A stretch of DNA of 64,000 nt from QHXQ01 sp036389395 (GCA_036389395.1 DASVPY010000019.1:1-64000), one strand, 5' to 3'; shown: positions 52,574-61,988, numbered from the stretch's first letter. The notes: generated from the sequence alone by a model not told the origin. A program made the numbers and translations.

Positions 52574-54139
52574 ATGACCAAGGCATGTCCAGGCTGCGGG
52601 GCGACCGCCCCGGCCGAGGCGCGCTTCTGCCGCCACTGCGGCACGGCGCTGCGCGCGACGGCGAGCACGGGGCCGGGCGGCGGCGAGACCATCTCGCCGC
52701 TCGCCAACACCGTCCCCCTGCCCGCCAGCAACGTCACGACCAGCGAACTCGACGCGCCCGACGAGTTGACGCGCGCCGCGCCCCGCCACGACCCGCACCT
52801 GAGCGACGGCAGCGAGATCACGATCTCCGTCGTCCGCGCCGAGCCGCCGCCGGACGACGCACAGCCCCGCGCACACGAAACCGATCCGTCGGCCCGCGTC
52901 TCGTCCGCCGGCCTCGCGCGCGCGGCGCACGCGGCGCACGCCGCCGCGCCCCACGCAGACTTTTCCTCCGACCCGCGCGCCGCCTCTGCGGCCGCCGCGC
53001 CCGACGGCGCGTCGCCGCAAGCCGCGCAGACCGGCAGCCCCGCGCAGCCCTTCAACCCGGCCGTCGCGGCGCAGGCGCGTGCCGCCGTCACGCGCCGCCG
53101 CGGCGCTTGGGTCTTGCTCAGTCTGCTGCTCGGCGGCTTGCTGCTCCTGTGCGTGGGCGTGGCGGGCGCGTGGTACTTGGTGCGCCAGCGGCGCGCGCCG
53201 GTCGTGACGACGGACGCGAACGTGCCGCCGCCCGTCAGCGCCGACGCGCGACAGCAGGCTCAAGCCAAGCTCGCGGAGGCGCAAAGTCTGATCACCGCCG
53301 GGCAGCCGGTCGAGGCCACTGCGCGGCTGCGCGAAGCCGTCGCGCTCGATCCCGCGAACGCGGAGGCGCACCGCCAGCTCGCGCAACTCCTACTTGAGAG
53401 CGGCGCGCGCCAGACCGCCATCGAAGAGCTGCGCGCCGTCACGCGCCTCGACCCGAACGACAGAGACGCCTGGCGGCAACTGGCCGAAGCGCAGGCCGCC
53501 GAAGGGCAGTCCGCCGCCGCCGCCGACAGCTACGCGGCGCTCTTAAAGGTCGCGCCCGAAGCGGCGGCCGACGACCGCCTGCAACTCGCCTACGCCGAAG
53601 CCCTGCGCCGCGCCGGGCGCGCCGAAGAGGCCCGCGCACTCTACCGCCGCCTCGCCACGTCGCCGCTCGCGGACGTAGCGCGCGCCAGCCGCCAGCGGCT
53701 CGCCGAACCGAACGCGCCGCACGACGCGAACGCCAACACGCAACTCGCGAACGCTAACACGAACGCCAACGCGGCGGCGTCGCCCGCGCCCGCGAACCAA
53801 CTGCCGACGCCGAGCGCGCCCGCGCCCGCGCCGCCCACGGCCGCGCCGCCCGCGCGCACGCCCGCCGAGCACTACGAGCGCGGCGTCACGTTGTGGCCGA
53901 CCGACCGCGCGGCCGCCCTCTCAGAGTTTCGCGTCGCCGCCGCGGCCGGCAACCCGGACGCCTACTACTACCTCGGTCTCAACTTCGCCGAAGGGCGCGA
54001 CCCGCGCACACTCGGCCGCGCCGAACTGGTCGCCGCGCTCGACTACTTCCAGCGCGCCCGCGCCGGGCGCTTCGCCGCCCAGGCCCGCCGCTACGAGGAA
54101 CAACTCGGCCAGGAGTTCGACCGCCGCCGCCAACGGTAA
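52574..54139 (+). CDS. Zinc-ribbon, single-span, TPR-repeat protein
   Basis: 521 residues. A zinc ribbon at 1-30 (CPGCGATAPAEARFCRHCG) is followed by a long Ala/Asp-rich stretch, one transmembrane helix near 177-198 (WVLLSLLLGGLLLLCVGVAG) and TPR-like repeats at about 220-380 (PVEATARLREAVALDPANAE). After an Asn/Ala/Pro-rich linker, a second helical repeat near 430-510 contains AAAGNPDAYYYLGLNFAEGR. The ribbon would face the cytoplasm and the TPRs the periplasm. It probably scaffolds the kinase cluster. Confidence 0.8.
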   Translation: MTKACPGCGATAPAEARFCRHCGTALRATASTGPGGGETISPLANTVPLPASNVTTSELDAPDELTRAAPRHDPHLSDGSEITISVVRAEPPPDDAQPRAHETDPSARVSSAGLARAAHAAHAAAPHADFSSDPRAASAAAAPDGASPQAAQTGSPAQPFNPAVAAQARAAVTRRRGAWVLLSLLLGGLLLLCVGVAGAWYLVRQRRAPVVTTDANVPPPVSADARQQAQAKLAEAQSLITAGQPVEATARLREAVALDPANAEAHRQLAQLLLESGARQTAIEELRAVTRLDPNDRDAWRQLAEAQAAEGQSAAAADSYAALLKVAPEAAADDRLQLAYAEALRRAGRAEEARALYRRLATSPLADVARASRQRLAEPNAPHDANANTQLANANTNANAAASPAPANQLPTPSAPAPAPPTAAPPARTPAEHYERGVTLWPTDRAAALSEFRVAAAAGNPDAYYYLGLNFAEGRDPRTLGRAELVAALDYFQRARAGRFAAQARRYEEQLGQEFDRRRQR

Positions 54140-54144
54140 AAAGC

Positions 54145-54242
54145 AGTGCCGAGTGACAAGTGACGAGTGACGAGTTAGATGACAAGTAGCGAGTGACAAG
54201 TTAAACTTGTCCCCGCTCGTCACTCGTCGCTTGTCACTCGGC
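54145..54242. repeat. Intergenic hairpin, GTGACAAG heptad type
   Basis: GCCGAGTGACAAGTGACGAG... pairs with CTCGTCACTCGTCGCTTGTC... ending at 54242. It lies between the TPR gene and the FHA-GAF-phosphatase gene, 11 nt before the latter's ATG. Confidence 0.83.
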
Positions 54243-54253
54243 GCTGAAGTTCT

Positions 54254-56035
54254 ATGCCTGATCTCATCGTCAAGTACCCGGATCGCGCGCCCGACACGTT
54301 TCACCTGGGCCGCCTGCGCATCACCATCGGCCGCTCGGCGCGCAACGACCTGTGCATCCCCGACCCGTTCGCCTCGCGCGTCCACGCCGAGGTGCGGCGC
54401 GAGGGCGATCAGTACGTCCTGCAAGACCTCGGCTCCGCGAACGGCACGCTCTACAACGGCGACCGCGTCGAGGGCGTGGTCGGCCTGACGCCCGGCGGGC
54501 GCATCCAGATCGGCGAGACCGAGATCGAGTTCTTCGATCAGACGGCGGGCGCGCCCGTCGCCACCATGATCGCCGACACGCACACGCCGCCGCCCGACGC
54601 CACCATCGCGCTCGACTCCGGCCACCGCACCACGTCAGGTTTGCTCGAACAGATCGAGGGCGCGCGCACGCAGAAGTCGGGCGAGATCAGGCAGGCGACC
54701 AGCATCATCTCGCAGCAGCGCGCCAAGACCGTCATGCCCGCGCCGGCCGCGGGCGCGGCGACCGTGGATCAGGGCGATCTGCTCGCGCTCATCAGCAAGG
54801 TCTCGGTCACGCTGCTCGCGCCCGCCACGCTCGACGAGACGCTCAACCAGGTCGCGGCGCTCGTCTTCGAGTCCGTGCCCGCCGACCGCTGCCTGATCAT
54901 GCTGCGCGCCGCGCAGAACCGCGAGCTACAGGTGCGCGTCGCGCAGGTGCGCGACAAGCGCGGCAACATCGGCGAGATTCGCGTCAGCCGCTCGATCATC
55001 GAGGAGGTCGTCGGGCAAGGCCGCTCGGTCTTAACCTCCGACGCGCAGCACGACCCGCGCTTCATGTCCTCGACCATGACGATCCAGGGCATACGCTCCG
55101 TCTTGGCCGTGCCGCTCGGCGTCGGCGAAAAAATCTTCGGCCTCATCTACGCCGACTCGCCCTTGGCCGAGGCGCGCTTCTCGCAGGATCACCTGACGGT
55201 GTTGACGACGCTCGCCTCGGTCGCCGCCATCCGCGTCGAGAACGCGCGGCTCGTCGAAGAACAACTCGACCGCGAGCGTTTGGATCGTGAGTTGACGTTG
55301 GCGCGCGAGATACAGCAGCGCTTCCAGCCGACCTGCCCGCCGCAAGTGCCCGGCTTCGAGCTGCAAGGCATCAGCTTCCCCTGCTACGAGATCGGCGGCG
55401 ACTACTACGACTTCATCCGGCGCGAGGACGGCCGGCTCATCATCGCCCTGGGCGACGTGTCGGGCAAAGGCACTTCGGCGGCGCTCCTGATGTCGTCGCT
55501 GCACGCCGCCATCCACGCGCAGATCGCGACGCACCAGGCGCTCGCCGAGATCATCTCGGCCGTGAACCGCTACCTCGCCGACACGATCCCGCCCAACCGC
55601 TTCGTCACGCTCTTCTGCGCGGAACTCGACCCGCCGACCGGCACGCTCGCCTTCATCAACGCCGGGCACAACCCGCCGCTCATCGCGCACGCCGCCGGCA
55701 CGATGGAGCAACTCGGCGCGGGCGGGATGCCGCTTGGCATCATGCCCGCCGCGCCCTACCGCGAGGGGCGCACGCAGCTCAACCCCGGCGACGCACTCGT
55801 CATCTACTCCGACGGCGTGACCGAGACGCAGAACGCGGCCGGCGAAGAGTTCGGCCCGCTGCGGCTCTACGACGTGGTCGCGCGCAACCTCGAAGCCTCG
55901 GCCGCCGGCATCCGCGACAAGATCGAATCCGCCCTGACCAAGTTCGCCCAAGGCACGCCCTCCGTGGACGACATCACGCTCGTCATCGTCAAACGCCAGG
56001 CCGAAGGCGTCATGGTCGCCTCCAGCCGCGGCTGA
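54254..56035 (+). CDS. FHA-GAF-PP2C (SpoIIE-type) phosphatase
   Basis: 593 residues. FHA at 1-95 (GRSARNDLCIPDPFASRVHA, DLGSANGTLYNG), linker, GAF at about 175-340 (LDETLNQVAALVFESVPADR, GIRSVLAVPLGVGEKIFGLI) and a coiled segment REIQQRFQPTCPP. The SpoIIE/RsbU-like PP2C domain covers 360-585, with GGDYYDFIRREDGRL and GDVSGKGTSAAL for metal binding, then FVTLFCAELD, INAGHNPPLI and YSDGVTETQNAAG. It dephosphorylates Ser/Thr targets, possibly anti-sigma antagonists or kinase substrates in this cluster. Complete. Confidence 0.93.
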   Translation: MPDLIVKYPDRAPDTFHLGRLRITIGRSARNDLCIPDPFASRVHAEVRREGDQYVLQDLGSANGTLYNGDRVEGVVGLTPGGRIQIGETEIEFFDQTAGAPVATMIADTHTPPPDATIALDSGHRTTSGLLEQIEGARTQKSGEIRQATSIISQQRAKTVMPAPAAGAATVDQGDLLALISKVSVTLLAPATLDETLNQVAALVFESVPADRCLIMLRAAQNRELQVRVAQVRDKRGNIGEIRVSRSIIEEVVGQGRSVLTSDAQHDPRFMSSTMTIQGIRSVLAVPLGVGEKIFGLIYADSPLAEARFSQDHLTVLTTLASVAAIRVENARLVEEQLDRERLDRELTLAREIQQRFQPTCPPQVPGFELQGISFPCYEIGGDYYDFIRREDGRLIIALGDVSGKGTSAALLMSSLHAAIHAQIATHQALAEIISAVNRYLADTIPPNRFVTLFCAELDPPTGTLAFINAGHNPPLIAHAAGTMEQLGAGGMPLGIMPAAPYREGRTQLNPGDALVIYSDGVTETQNAAGEEFGPLRLYDVVARNLEASAAGIRDKIESALTKFAQGTPSVDDITLVIVKRQAEGVMVASSRG

Positions 56036-56120
56036 CGGGCAGCGGCAGGCAACTTCAACGTCAGCGATATGTGGTCTCGCCGTCACGGGCGGCGAGACTT
56101 GACGACCCGGCACTGGCGTC

Positions 56121-56357
56121 ATGCCGACAGTCCTCAGAGTTAAAGGCTACAGGTTTTTCTTCTTCAGCCTGGAGGGGCAGGAGCCGCCGCACATTCATGT
56201 CGAGGCGGCCGAAAGGTTTGCGAAGTTCTGGCTCAACCCCGTATCCTTGAGTAAATCGCGCGGCTTTCGCAGCGGCGAGCTGACCGAAATCCAGGGCATC
56301 GTGGAAGCAAATCGGGAGCTGTTTTTGGAGCGCTGGCATGAGCACTTCGGCAATTGA
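56121..56357 (+). CDS. DUF4160 domain protein
   Basis: 78 residues. TVLRVKGYRFFFFSLEGQEPPHIHVEA is the full DUF4160 signature, and the C-terminus is EANRELFLERWHEHFG. DUF4160 genes are nearly always followed by DUF2442, as here, and the pair is widely suspected to be a toxin-antitoxin system. The next gene overlaps by 20 nt. Confidence 0.9.
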   Translation: MPTVLRVKGYRFFFFSLEGQEPPHIHVEAAERFAKFWLNPVSLSKSRGFRSGELTEIQGIVEANRELFLERWHEHFGN

Positions 56358-56580
56358 TGTCGAGCCTTTGGCCGTGGACGTGGAGTGTACCGACGACAGG
56401 CTGAAAGTCGTGTTGGCGGACGGGCGTGAAATCTCCGTGCCGTTAGTGTGGTCGCCGCGCCTGCTGCGCGCGACGCCTGAGCAGCGCCGGGCGTGGCGCT
56501 TGATCGGCGGCGGCGTCGGCATTCATTGGGAGGCGGTTGATGAAGACCTCTCCGTCGAGAGTTTGCTGCGGTTAAAGTGA
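56338..56580 (+). CDS. DUF2442 domain protein
   Basis: 80 residues: VECTDDRLKVVLADGREISV, PLVWSPRLLRATPEQRRAWR and GGGVGIHWEAVDEDLSVESL, matching DUF2442. It pairs with the overlapping DUF4160 gene; the DUF2442 member is the likely antitoxin. No independent promoter is seen. Confidence 0.9.
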   Translation: MSTSAIDVEPLAVDVECTDDRLKVVLADGREISVPLVWSPRLLRATPEQRRAWRLIGGGVGIHWEAVDEDLSVESLLRLK

Positions 56581-56679
56581 GCCGCCCCTTGTCCGGCCGA
56601 GCCGTGCGACCGCCCGGCCCGAGCCGCCCCGTTTATGCTGCTCCCCGTTCCGTGGTCGTCGGGCACTTCAGGTACTCAG

Positions 56680-57300
56680 ATGCAGAGACGTTATCGCGCC
56701 GTGTTACTCGCCGCGCTCGTCGGCGCGGTCTGTTTGGGCGGGAGCGCGCGGGCGCAGGCGAAGCGCCAGGGCGCGGCGCAGCCGTGCCCGGACAAGGTGG
56801 CGACGACGGGCAAGTACAGCAACACCTATTTCGGCTTCTCGATGGTGATCCCGAAGGAGCGGCAGGGCGTGTGGAACTCGGGCCGGTGCGACCCGGACGA
56901 GAAGGTGGGCTGCGTCTGCCTCGGCCCCGACCACGGGCGCGCGATCCCGTTGGGCGAGGGCGCTGGCATAGAGGTGTTCGCCGGCTTCGGGCGCGAGCCG
57001 CGGTTCACGCTCGCGGATTACGAGCGCGAGGAGTTGGCGATCATACAGGAGCGGCCGGGCGTCGAGACGGTCGAGGTGCTGAGCACGGGCGAGGCGCGGC
57101 TGGGGAAGTTGGCGGCGCTGCGTTACGTGGTGCGCGTGGGCGCGCAGGGCAAGCAGTTGATCGAGGAGCACATCATCGCCGTGGACAAGGGCGTGGAGTA
57201 CACGCTGGTGCTCAGCAGCCCGGCGGGCCGTTACGAACAGGACAAGCGCGAGTTCGAGCAGGTCGTCAAGAGCTGGCGACTCATCAAGCGCACGCGCTGA
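56680..57300 (+). CDS. Secreted protein of unknown function
   Basis: 206 residues from the ATG at 56680. Signal peptide RRYRAVLLAALVGAVCLGGSARAQ, then a mature domain with NTYFGFSMVIPKERQGVWNS, a CDPDEKVGCVCLGPDHGR Cys cluster (two possible disulfides), HIIAVDKGVEYTLVLSSPAG and the end FEQVVKSWRLIKRTR. The pattern (FGFSMVIP, then FEQVVKSWRL) resembles periplasmic DUF-type beta proteins such as PsbP-like folds, but I do not assign a function. A longer start at 56635 is possible. Confidence 0.7.
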   Translation: MQRRYRAVLLAALVGAVCLGGSARAQAKRQGAAQPCPDKVATTGKYSNTYFGFSMVIPKERQGVWNSGRCDPDEKVGCVCLGPDHGRAIPLGEGAGIEVFAGFGREPRFTLADYEREELAIIQERPGVETVEVLSTGEARLGKLAALRYVVRVGAQGKQLIEEHIIAVDKGVEYTLVLSSPAGRYEQDKREFEQVVKSWRLIKRTR

Positions 57301-57356
57301 CAAGGCTCGCAAAGAAGCAGCTCTAAGGATCGCGCGCGGCCGTTACAGCCTGCCGG

Positions 57357-60300
57357 ATGAAAGCGAGACTGCACAGCCTGTGGCGCGCGCGGCGCGCGGA
57401 CGCGGGGGCGCTCGCCGTCATCCTCGTCTTCTTCCTGTGCTTCTTCGCCTGGGCGCTGGCGGGCGCTAAGTTCCTCGTCGGCGGCGACGCGTTCGCCTAC
57501 TCGTACCCGCTGCGCGCGGACGCTTGGGCGCAGGCGCGCGCGGGCGCGTGGCCCGTCTGGCAGCCGCGCGTGCTCGCGGGCTACCCGCTGCTGGCGATGG
57601 CGCAGGTCGGTCTCGCCTACCCGCTCACGTGGGGCTACCTGTTCCTCGCCGCGCACCGCGCCGAACAGTGTTACGTGCTCGCGCCGTTCCTGCTCGCGCC
57701 CGCCTGCGCCTACGCTTACGTGCGCGCGCTCGGCCGCACGCGCACCGCGGCGCTGCTCGCCGGTTTGACTTACGCCTACGGCGGCGCGACGACCAACCTG
57801 CTCGGCCTCGTCGGCTTCCACACGAACGCACTGCTCTGGCTGCCGCTCGTGCTGCTCGGCATCGAGCGCGCGCGCCGACGCCCGCTCGCCGGCCCGCTCT
57901 CGTGCGCGGGCGCGGCCTACGCGCTTTCAGTGTTGACCGGCTACGGGCAGGGCTTCGTCACGGTCGGGCTGCTGGCGCTCGCCTACGGCGCGTGGCTGAC
58001 GCTGTTCGCGCCTCGCGAAGAGACGCAGGCACGTCGGCGCGGCGCGGCGCGCTGGCGGCCGCTGTTGACGGCGGCGGGCGCGCTCGCCATCGGCGCGGGC
58101 GTGGGCGCGTTCCAAATTTTGGAGACGATGCGCGCGGTGCGCCGCAGCATCCGCGGCACGCTCATCTACCCGTTCTTCGTCGGCGGCTCGTTCGCGCCCC
58201 GCACGGCCCTCAGCGCGCTCTTCGCGCCGCTCTACGTCGAACGCTTCGCCGACGTGACGACCTACGTCGCGCCGCTCGCGCTGCTGCTCGCCTTGATCGC
58301 CGCCTTCGCGTCCGTGCGGCCGCGCGCCACGCGGACGCACGTCACGTTCTGGCTCGCGACGGCCGCCGCGAGCGTCGTGCTGATTCTCGGTCGGCACACG
58401 CCGCTCTACGGCTTGCTCTATCACGTCCCTGTCGTCAACAGCTTCCGCGTGCCCTCGCGCCACGCCTTCGAGTGGACGTTCGCCGTCGCCGTCCTCGCCG
58501 CCTACGGCTGGGACGCACTCGCCGCGCGCCTCGCCGCGCGTGCGGATAGTCACTTAACAGACGGGCGCGCGTTCGTCTTGAGCCTTGTACTGCTCGCGCT
58601 GGCGGTCGTGTGCGGCGCGCTGTGGTGGGCGCGGACGGGCGCGGCGGCGGGGTTAGCGTTGCACCCGCTGGCGGGCGTGCCGCGGGCGTGGCTCGAAGGG
58701 CGTTGGTACGCGGGGCCGAGTGTGCCGGCGTACCTCATCTGGAAAGCCGCGTGCAACGCGCTCGTGCTCGCGGCGCTGTGGTGCGCTTGGCGCGTGCGGG
58801 CGCGGCGGCGGCGCGCGGGGCTGCTGCTCGCGTGCGTCGTCGCCGGCTGCTTCGTCGAGCCGTACATACTGGTGACGCGCTGGTGGGGCACGTTCGCCAA
58901 GACCGAGGCGCGGCTGACGACGCCCGCCGCGGCGACGAGCTTTCTGAGTGCGCGCGCCGACGCCGACGCACGCGTCTACACCCGCGTCAACCTGTTCGCC
59001 GAAGAGTTCAGCGCGCGCCCGCGTTTCGATCCGCCGAACTTGACCGTGCGCTACGGTCTCACGAACGTGGCCGGCTACGAGCCGCTGTTGCTTGAGCGTT
59101 ACAGCCGCGCGCTCGGTCACGTCGGCCTCGACGCCGTCAACCCGCTGCCCGGTCACCCGCCCGACGAGACACTGCTCGGGCCGCGCTCGCACGTCCTCGA
59201 TCTACTCCGCACGCGCTACGTGCTCGCCGCCGAACTGACCAACCCCTTCGCCGCACAGATCGAACGCGACGGCATACGCCTCGCCGCCGCAGACCTCTTC
59301 ACCGAGCTGCCCCCCGCCGGCCGCGTCACGCTGACGAGCGGCAACACCACGTCGCATGGCGACGCGTTGACGAACGAAGAGGCCACGGGCGACACGCTCG
59401 CACTCGTCACGTCGCTGGCCAACTCTGTGAGCGTGCCGGACGACGCGGCGGTCGCGCGCGTGCGCGTCTTCACGGACGACGGGCGCGTGATCGAGCGCGA
59501 GTTGCGCGCGGGCGCGGACACGGCCGAGTGGGCGCACGAGCGCGCGGACGTGCGCGCGAACGTCAAGCACCGGCTCGCCTCGGTCTTCGACAGCCGCCCG
59601 GTGGATGAGGCGGGCGGCTACGCGGCGCACCGCTACTGGACGCGCCTCGCGCTCGGCGCGCGCGTGCGCGTGACGGAGGTCGAAGTCGAGAACGTGTCGG
59701 CGCTCGCGCCGCTCGCGCTCTACAAGGCGACCGTCTACGACGTGACCACGCAACGCTCGCTCCCGCTCCTGCTCAGCCAGCGCAGCCGCTACGCCGCGCT
59801 CGACCCGCAACACTGGCGCGCGGTCTACGACCGCGAAGGCGTGTTGATTCTTGAGAACGCACGCGCCCTCCCGCGCGCCTGGCTCGTCGCCGAAGCCGCG
59901 GCCGTTGACGGCGAAGAGGCCTTGCGCCTGATCCGCGGCGAAACAACGCGCGACTTCGATCCCACCCGCACGGCGTTGCTCGAAGTCCGAGCGGAAGAGT
60001 TGCCGACGTTGCCGGGCGGCGCGGCGGCGGGAGGGAGCGGCGCGCGCGTCGTCGCATCTGCGCCGGCCCGTCTGACGGTCGAGACGGACGCGCCGACGCC
60101 GACCGTGCTGGTCGTGAGTGACATCTTTTATCCCGGCTGGGTGGCGACCGTGGACGGGCGCCCCGCGCCGATCCTGTTGACGGACTACTTGCTGCGCGGC
60201 GTCGCGCTGCCGGCGGGGCGGCACACGGTCGAGATGCGCTACGACGCGCCCGCGGCCCGCGTCGGCGCGTTCGTCTCGCTCGCCACGCTCGCCCTGCTCG

Positions 60301-60359
60301 GCGCGCTGACGCTCTACGCCGCACGGTCGCGCCGCGCGAGACGCGACGCGCGGAGTTAA
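57357..60359 (+). CDS. YfhO family membrane protein (large polytopic glycosyltransferase-C-like)
   Basis: 1000 residues. About twelve to fourteen membrane helices lie in the first ~520 residues, starting VILVFFLCFFAWALAGAKFL with the GGDAFAYSYPLRA loop acidic site. A large extracytoplasmic beta-rich domain covers about 520-950, with PGWVATVDGRPAPILLTDYL near the end, and a last helix lies near 960-985. YfhO proteins are GT-C fold relatives implicated in lipoteichoic or polysaccharide glycosylation. The motif DIFYPGWVATVDG is the family hallmark. The next gene is a glycosyltransferase, supporting a role in envelope glycan work. Confidence 0.88.
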   Translation: MKARLHSLWRARRADAGALAVILVFFLCFFAWALAGAKFLVGGDAFAYSYPLRADAWAQARAGAWPVWQPRVLAGYPLLAMAQVGLAYPLTWGYLFLAAHRAEQCYVLAPFLLAPACAYAYVRALGRTRTAALLAGLTYAYGGATTNLLGLVGFHTNALLWLPLVLLGIERARRRPLAGPLSCAGAAYALSVLTGYGQGFVTVGLLALAYGAWLTLFAPREETQARRRGAARWRPLLTAAGALAIGAGVGAFQILETMRAVRRSIRGTLIYPFFVGGSFAPRTALSALFAPLYVERFADVTTYVAPLALLLALIAAFASVRPRATRTHVTFWLATAAASVVLILGRHTPLYGLLYHVPVVNSFRVPSRHAFEWTFAVAVLAAYGWDALAARLAARADSHLTDGRAFVLSLVLLALAVVCGALWWARTGAAAGLALHPLAGVPRAWLEGRWYAGPSVPAYLIWKAACNALVLAALWCAWRVRARRRRAGLLLACVVAGCFVEPYILVTRWWGTFAKTEARLTTPAAATSFLSARADADARVYTRVNLFAEEFSARPRFDPPNLTVRYGLTNVAGYEPLLLERYSRALGHVGLDAVNPLPGHPPDETLLGPRSHVLDLLRTRYVLAAELTNPFAAQIERDGIRLAAADLFTELPPAGRVTLTSGNTTSHGDALTNEEATGDTLALVTSLANSVSVPDDAAVARVRVFTDDGRVIERELRAGADTAEWAHERADVRANVKHRLASVFDSRPVDEAGGYAAHRYWTRLALGARVRVTEVEVENVSALAPLALYKATVYDVTTQRSLPLLLSQRSRYAALDPQHWRAVYDREGVLILENARALPRAWLVAEAAAVDGEEALRLIRGETTRDFDPTRTALLEVRAEELPTLPGGAAAGGSGARVVASAPARLTVETDAPTPTVLVVSDIFYPGWVATVDGRPAPILLTDYLLRGVALPAGRHTVEMRYDAPAARVGAFVSLATLALLGALTLYAARSRRARRDARS

Positions 60360-60426
60360 AGACACCGGCGGCCGTCCGTGCGTTTCACTGACCACTGACC
60401 ACCGATCACTGACCACTGCCGTTTCG

Positions 60427-61401
60427 ATGAAAAGGCGCGTGCATCTGATCAACCCTCTGTGGGACGCGGCGGGCGGGAGCGAGTGGCGCACGCTGAACCT
60501 GTTCCGCGCCCTGCGGCCGGCGTGCGCGGTGCGGCTGTGGAGTGAGGTGCGGCCCGATCCGGCGCTGGCGGCCGAGTTTCCCATCGAGCGCATCAGACCG
60601 CGGCGGCTGCGCTTCCCCGTGACGGGCACGTTCGTCTTCGTCGGCGTCTACTTCTCGGTCGGGCGCTGGCTGCGCTACGTCGCGCCGCGCCGCGTCGTCC
60701 TCGTCTACAACACGCCGCAGCCGGCGGAACTCGACGCGCGTCTGCGCGAGTTGTCGGCCGGCGGGCGACGCCGCGTCGAAGTGGTGTACGCCTCGGACGC
60801 GCTGCGCCGCATGAGCGCGCACGACGGCCCCGTGCAGCTTTCGCTGATGGACATCGAGCAGTTCGCGCCCGCGGCGGCGCGCGGCGACGCGGCGCGCGAG
60901 TTCGTCGTCGGGCGCATGAGCCGCGACGTGCCGGACAAGCATCATCCGGCGGACGTGACGTTGTACCGCGAGTTGGCGGCGCGCGACTGCCGCGTGCGGA
61001 TCATGGGCGGCGCGCGCACGCTCTCAGCGCTGGCAGATGCGCCGGGTGTGGCGCTGCTGCCGGCGTGCGCCGAAGCGCCGCAGCGATTCCTGCAAGGGCT
61101 GGACTGTTTCTACTACCGGACGGCGGACAATTTGTTCGAGGCTTCGGGGCGGGTCGTGGCGGAGGCGATGGCGTGCGGGCTGCCGGTGGTGTGCCACCGG
61201 CGCGGCGGCTACGCGGAGTTGATCGAGCACGGGCGCGACGGCTTCCTGTTCGAGACGCAGGCGGAGGCGCGCGCGCTGCTGCTGCGGCTCAAAGCCGACC
61301 CGGCGCTGCGGCAGTCGGTAGGCGCGGCGGCGCGCGCCACCATCGAGCGTGTGTTCGCGCCGGAGCGCCGCGCGGAGGTCGTCGAGTTCTACCTGCGTTG
61401 A
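60427..61401 (+). CDS. Family 4-like glycosyltransferase
   Basis: 324 residues. GT-B fold with N-terminal VHLINPLWDAAGGSEWRTLN, VVLVYNTPQPAELDARLREL in the middle, FVVGRMSRDVPDKHHPADVT at the start of the C-domain, and the donor-site FEASGRVVAEAMACGLPVVC followed by HRRGGYAELIEHGRDGFLFE. It is shorter than most GT4 enzymes (~370), mainly in the N-domain. It probably uses a nucleotide sugar at the cytoplasmic face. It follows the YfhO gene by 67 nt. Confidence 0.87.
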   Translation: MKRRVHLINPLWDAAGGSEWRTLNLFRALRPACAVRLWSEVRPDPALAAEFPIERIRPRRLRFPVTGTFVFVGVYFSVGRWLRYVAPRRVVLVYNTPQPAELDARLRELSAGGRRRVEVVYASDALRRMSAHDGPVQLSLMDIEQFAPAAARGDAAREFVVGRMSRDVPDKHHPADVTLYRELAARDCRVRIMGGARTLSALADAPGVALLPACAEAPQRFLQGLDCFYYRTADNLFEASGRVVAEAMACGLPVVCHRRGGYAELIEHGRDGFLFETQAEARALLLRLKADPALRQSVGAAARATIERVFAPERRAEVVEFYLR

Positions 61402-61423
61402 GTTGCGGCGTGCGGCCGGGTTA

Positions 61424-61484
61424 ACACAGAGGACACAGAGGAGGCACAGAGGGCACAGTAAGAAACTCTGTGCCCTCTGTGTTG
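61424..61484. repeat. Intergenic hairpin, CACAGAGG type
   Basis: CACAGAGGGCACAG (61445-61458) is perfectly complementary to 61468-61481; further CACAGAGG units extend the left side. It lies between the convergent glycosyltransferase and the PolX-N gene. Confidence 0.85.
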
Positions 61485-61497
61485 ATCTTTTCCGCTC

Positions 61498-61956
61498 TCA
61501 GATCAGACCGAGGCTCTGCTTGATGCGTTCGGCGCTCTTGTCGCCGATGCCGTCGAGGAGTTCGAGACCGCCGCCGGCCACGAACTGCTTGAGGTCTTGG
61601 CGGTTCTTGATCTTGAACTGCTGGTAGAGCACGGCGGCCGTCTTGACGCCGATGCCGCTCACGTTCAGTAAGTCGAGCACGGTTTCGGGCGTCTCGGCAA
61701 TCAGCCGCTCGTAGGCCTCGAACGTGCCGCGCTCGACCAGTTCGACGATCTTGCCGCTGATCGCCTTGCCGACGCCGGGCAACTCCTGCAAGCCCTTCGC
61801 GCCCGCCTCGCGCGCGATCCGCGCGACGGGCACGGGCCAGACCTCGATCATGTCGGCGGCGTTGCGGTACGAGCGGACGCGGTAACGGTCGTCGCCGCGT
61901 ATCTCCATCAGCAGCGCCAGCCGCTCGAACCACCGCGCGATCTCTTCGTTCGTCAT
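61498..61956 (-). CDS. Helix-hairpin-helix protein equal to the N-terminal domain of PolX
   Basis: 152 residues. Starts TNEEIARWFERLALLMEIRG, then FRVRSYRNAADMI-like DRYRVRSYRNAADMI, LQELPGVGKAISGKIVELVE (first HhH), LLNVSGIGVKTAAVLYQQF (second HhH) and LELLDGIGDKSAERIKQS (third HhH). This corresponds to the 8-kDa-like plus fingers N-terminal part of bacterial family X DNA polymerases, but the polymerase core and PHP domain are absent and the frame ends cleanly. It probably binds gapped or nicked DNA as a stand-alone repair accessory. Confidence 0.85.
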   Translation of the reverse strand: MTNEEIARWFERLALLMEIRGDDRYRVRSYRNAADMIEVWPVPVARIAREAGAKGLQELPGVGKAISGKIVELVERGTFEAYERLIAETPETVLDLLNVSGIGVKTAAVLYQQFKIKNRQDLKQFVAGGGLELLDGIGDKSAERIKQSLGLI

Positions 61957-61963
61957 AAAGAGA

Positions 61964-61988
61964 GTTCAAAGTTCAAGGTTCAAGGTTC
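61964..61988. repeat. GTTCAAG array, left member of a long-range inverted pair
   Basis: GTTCAAAGTTCAAGGTTCAA... lies here and its complement is at 62415-62445, on the far side of the four-helix-bundle gene. The stop codon of that gene (61982-61980) falls inside the array. Confidence 0.85.
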
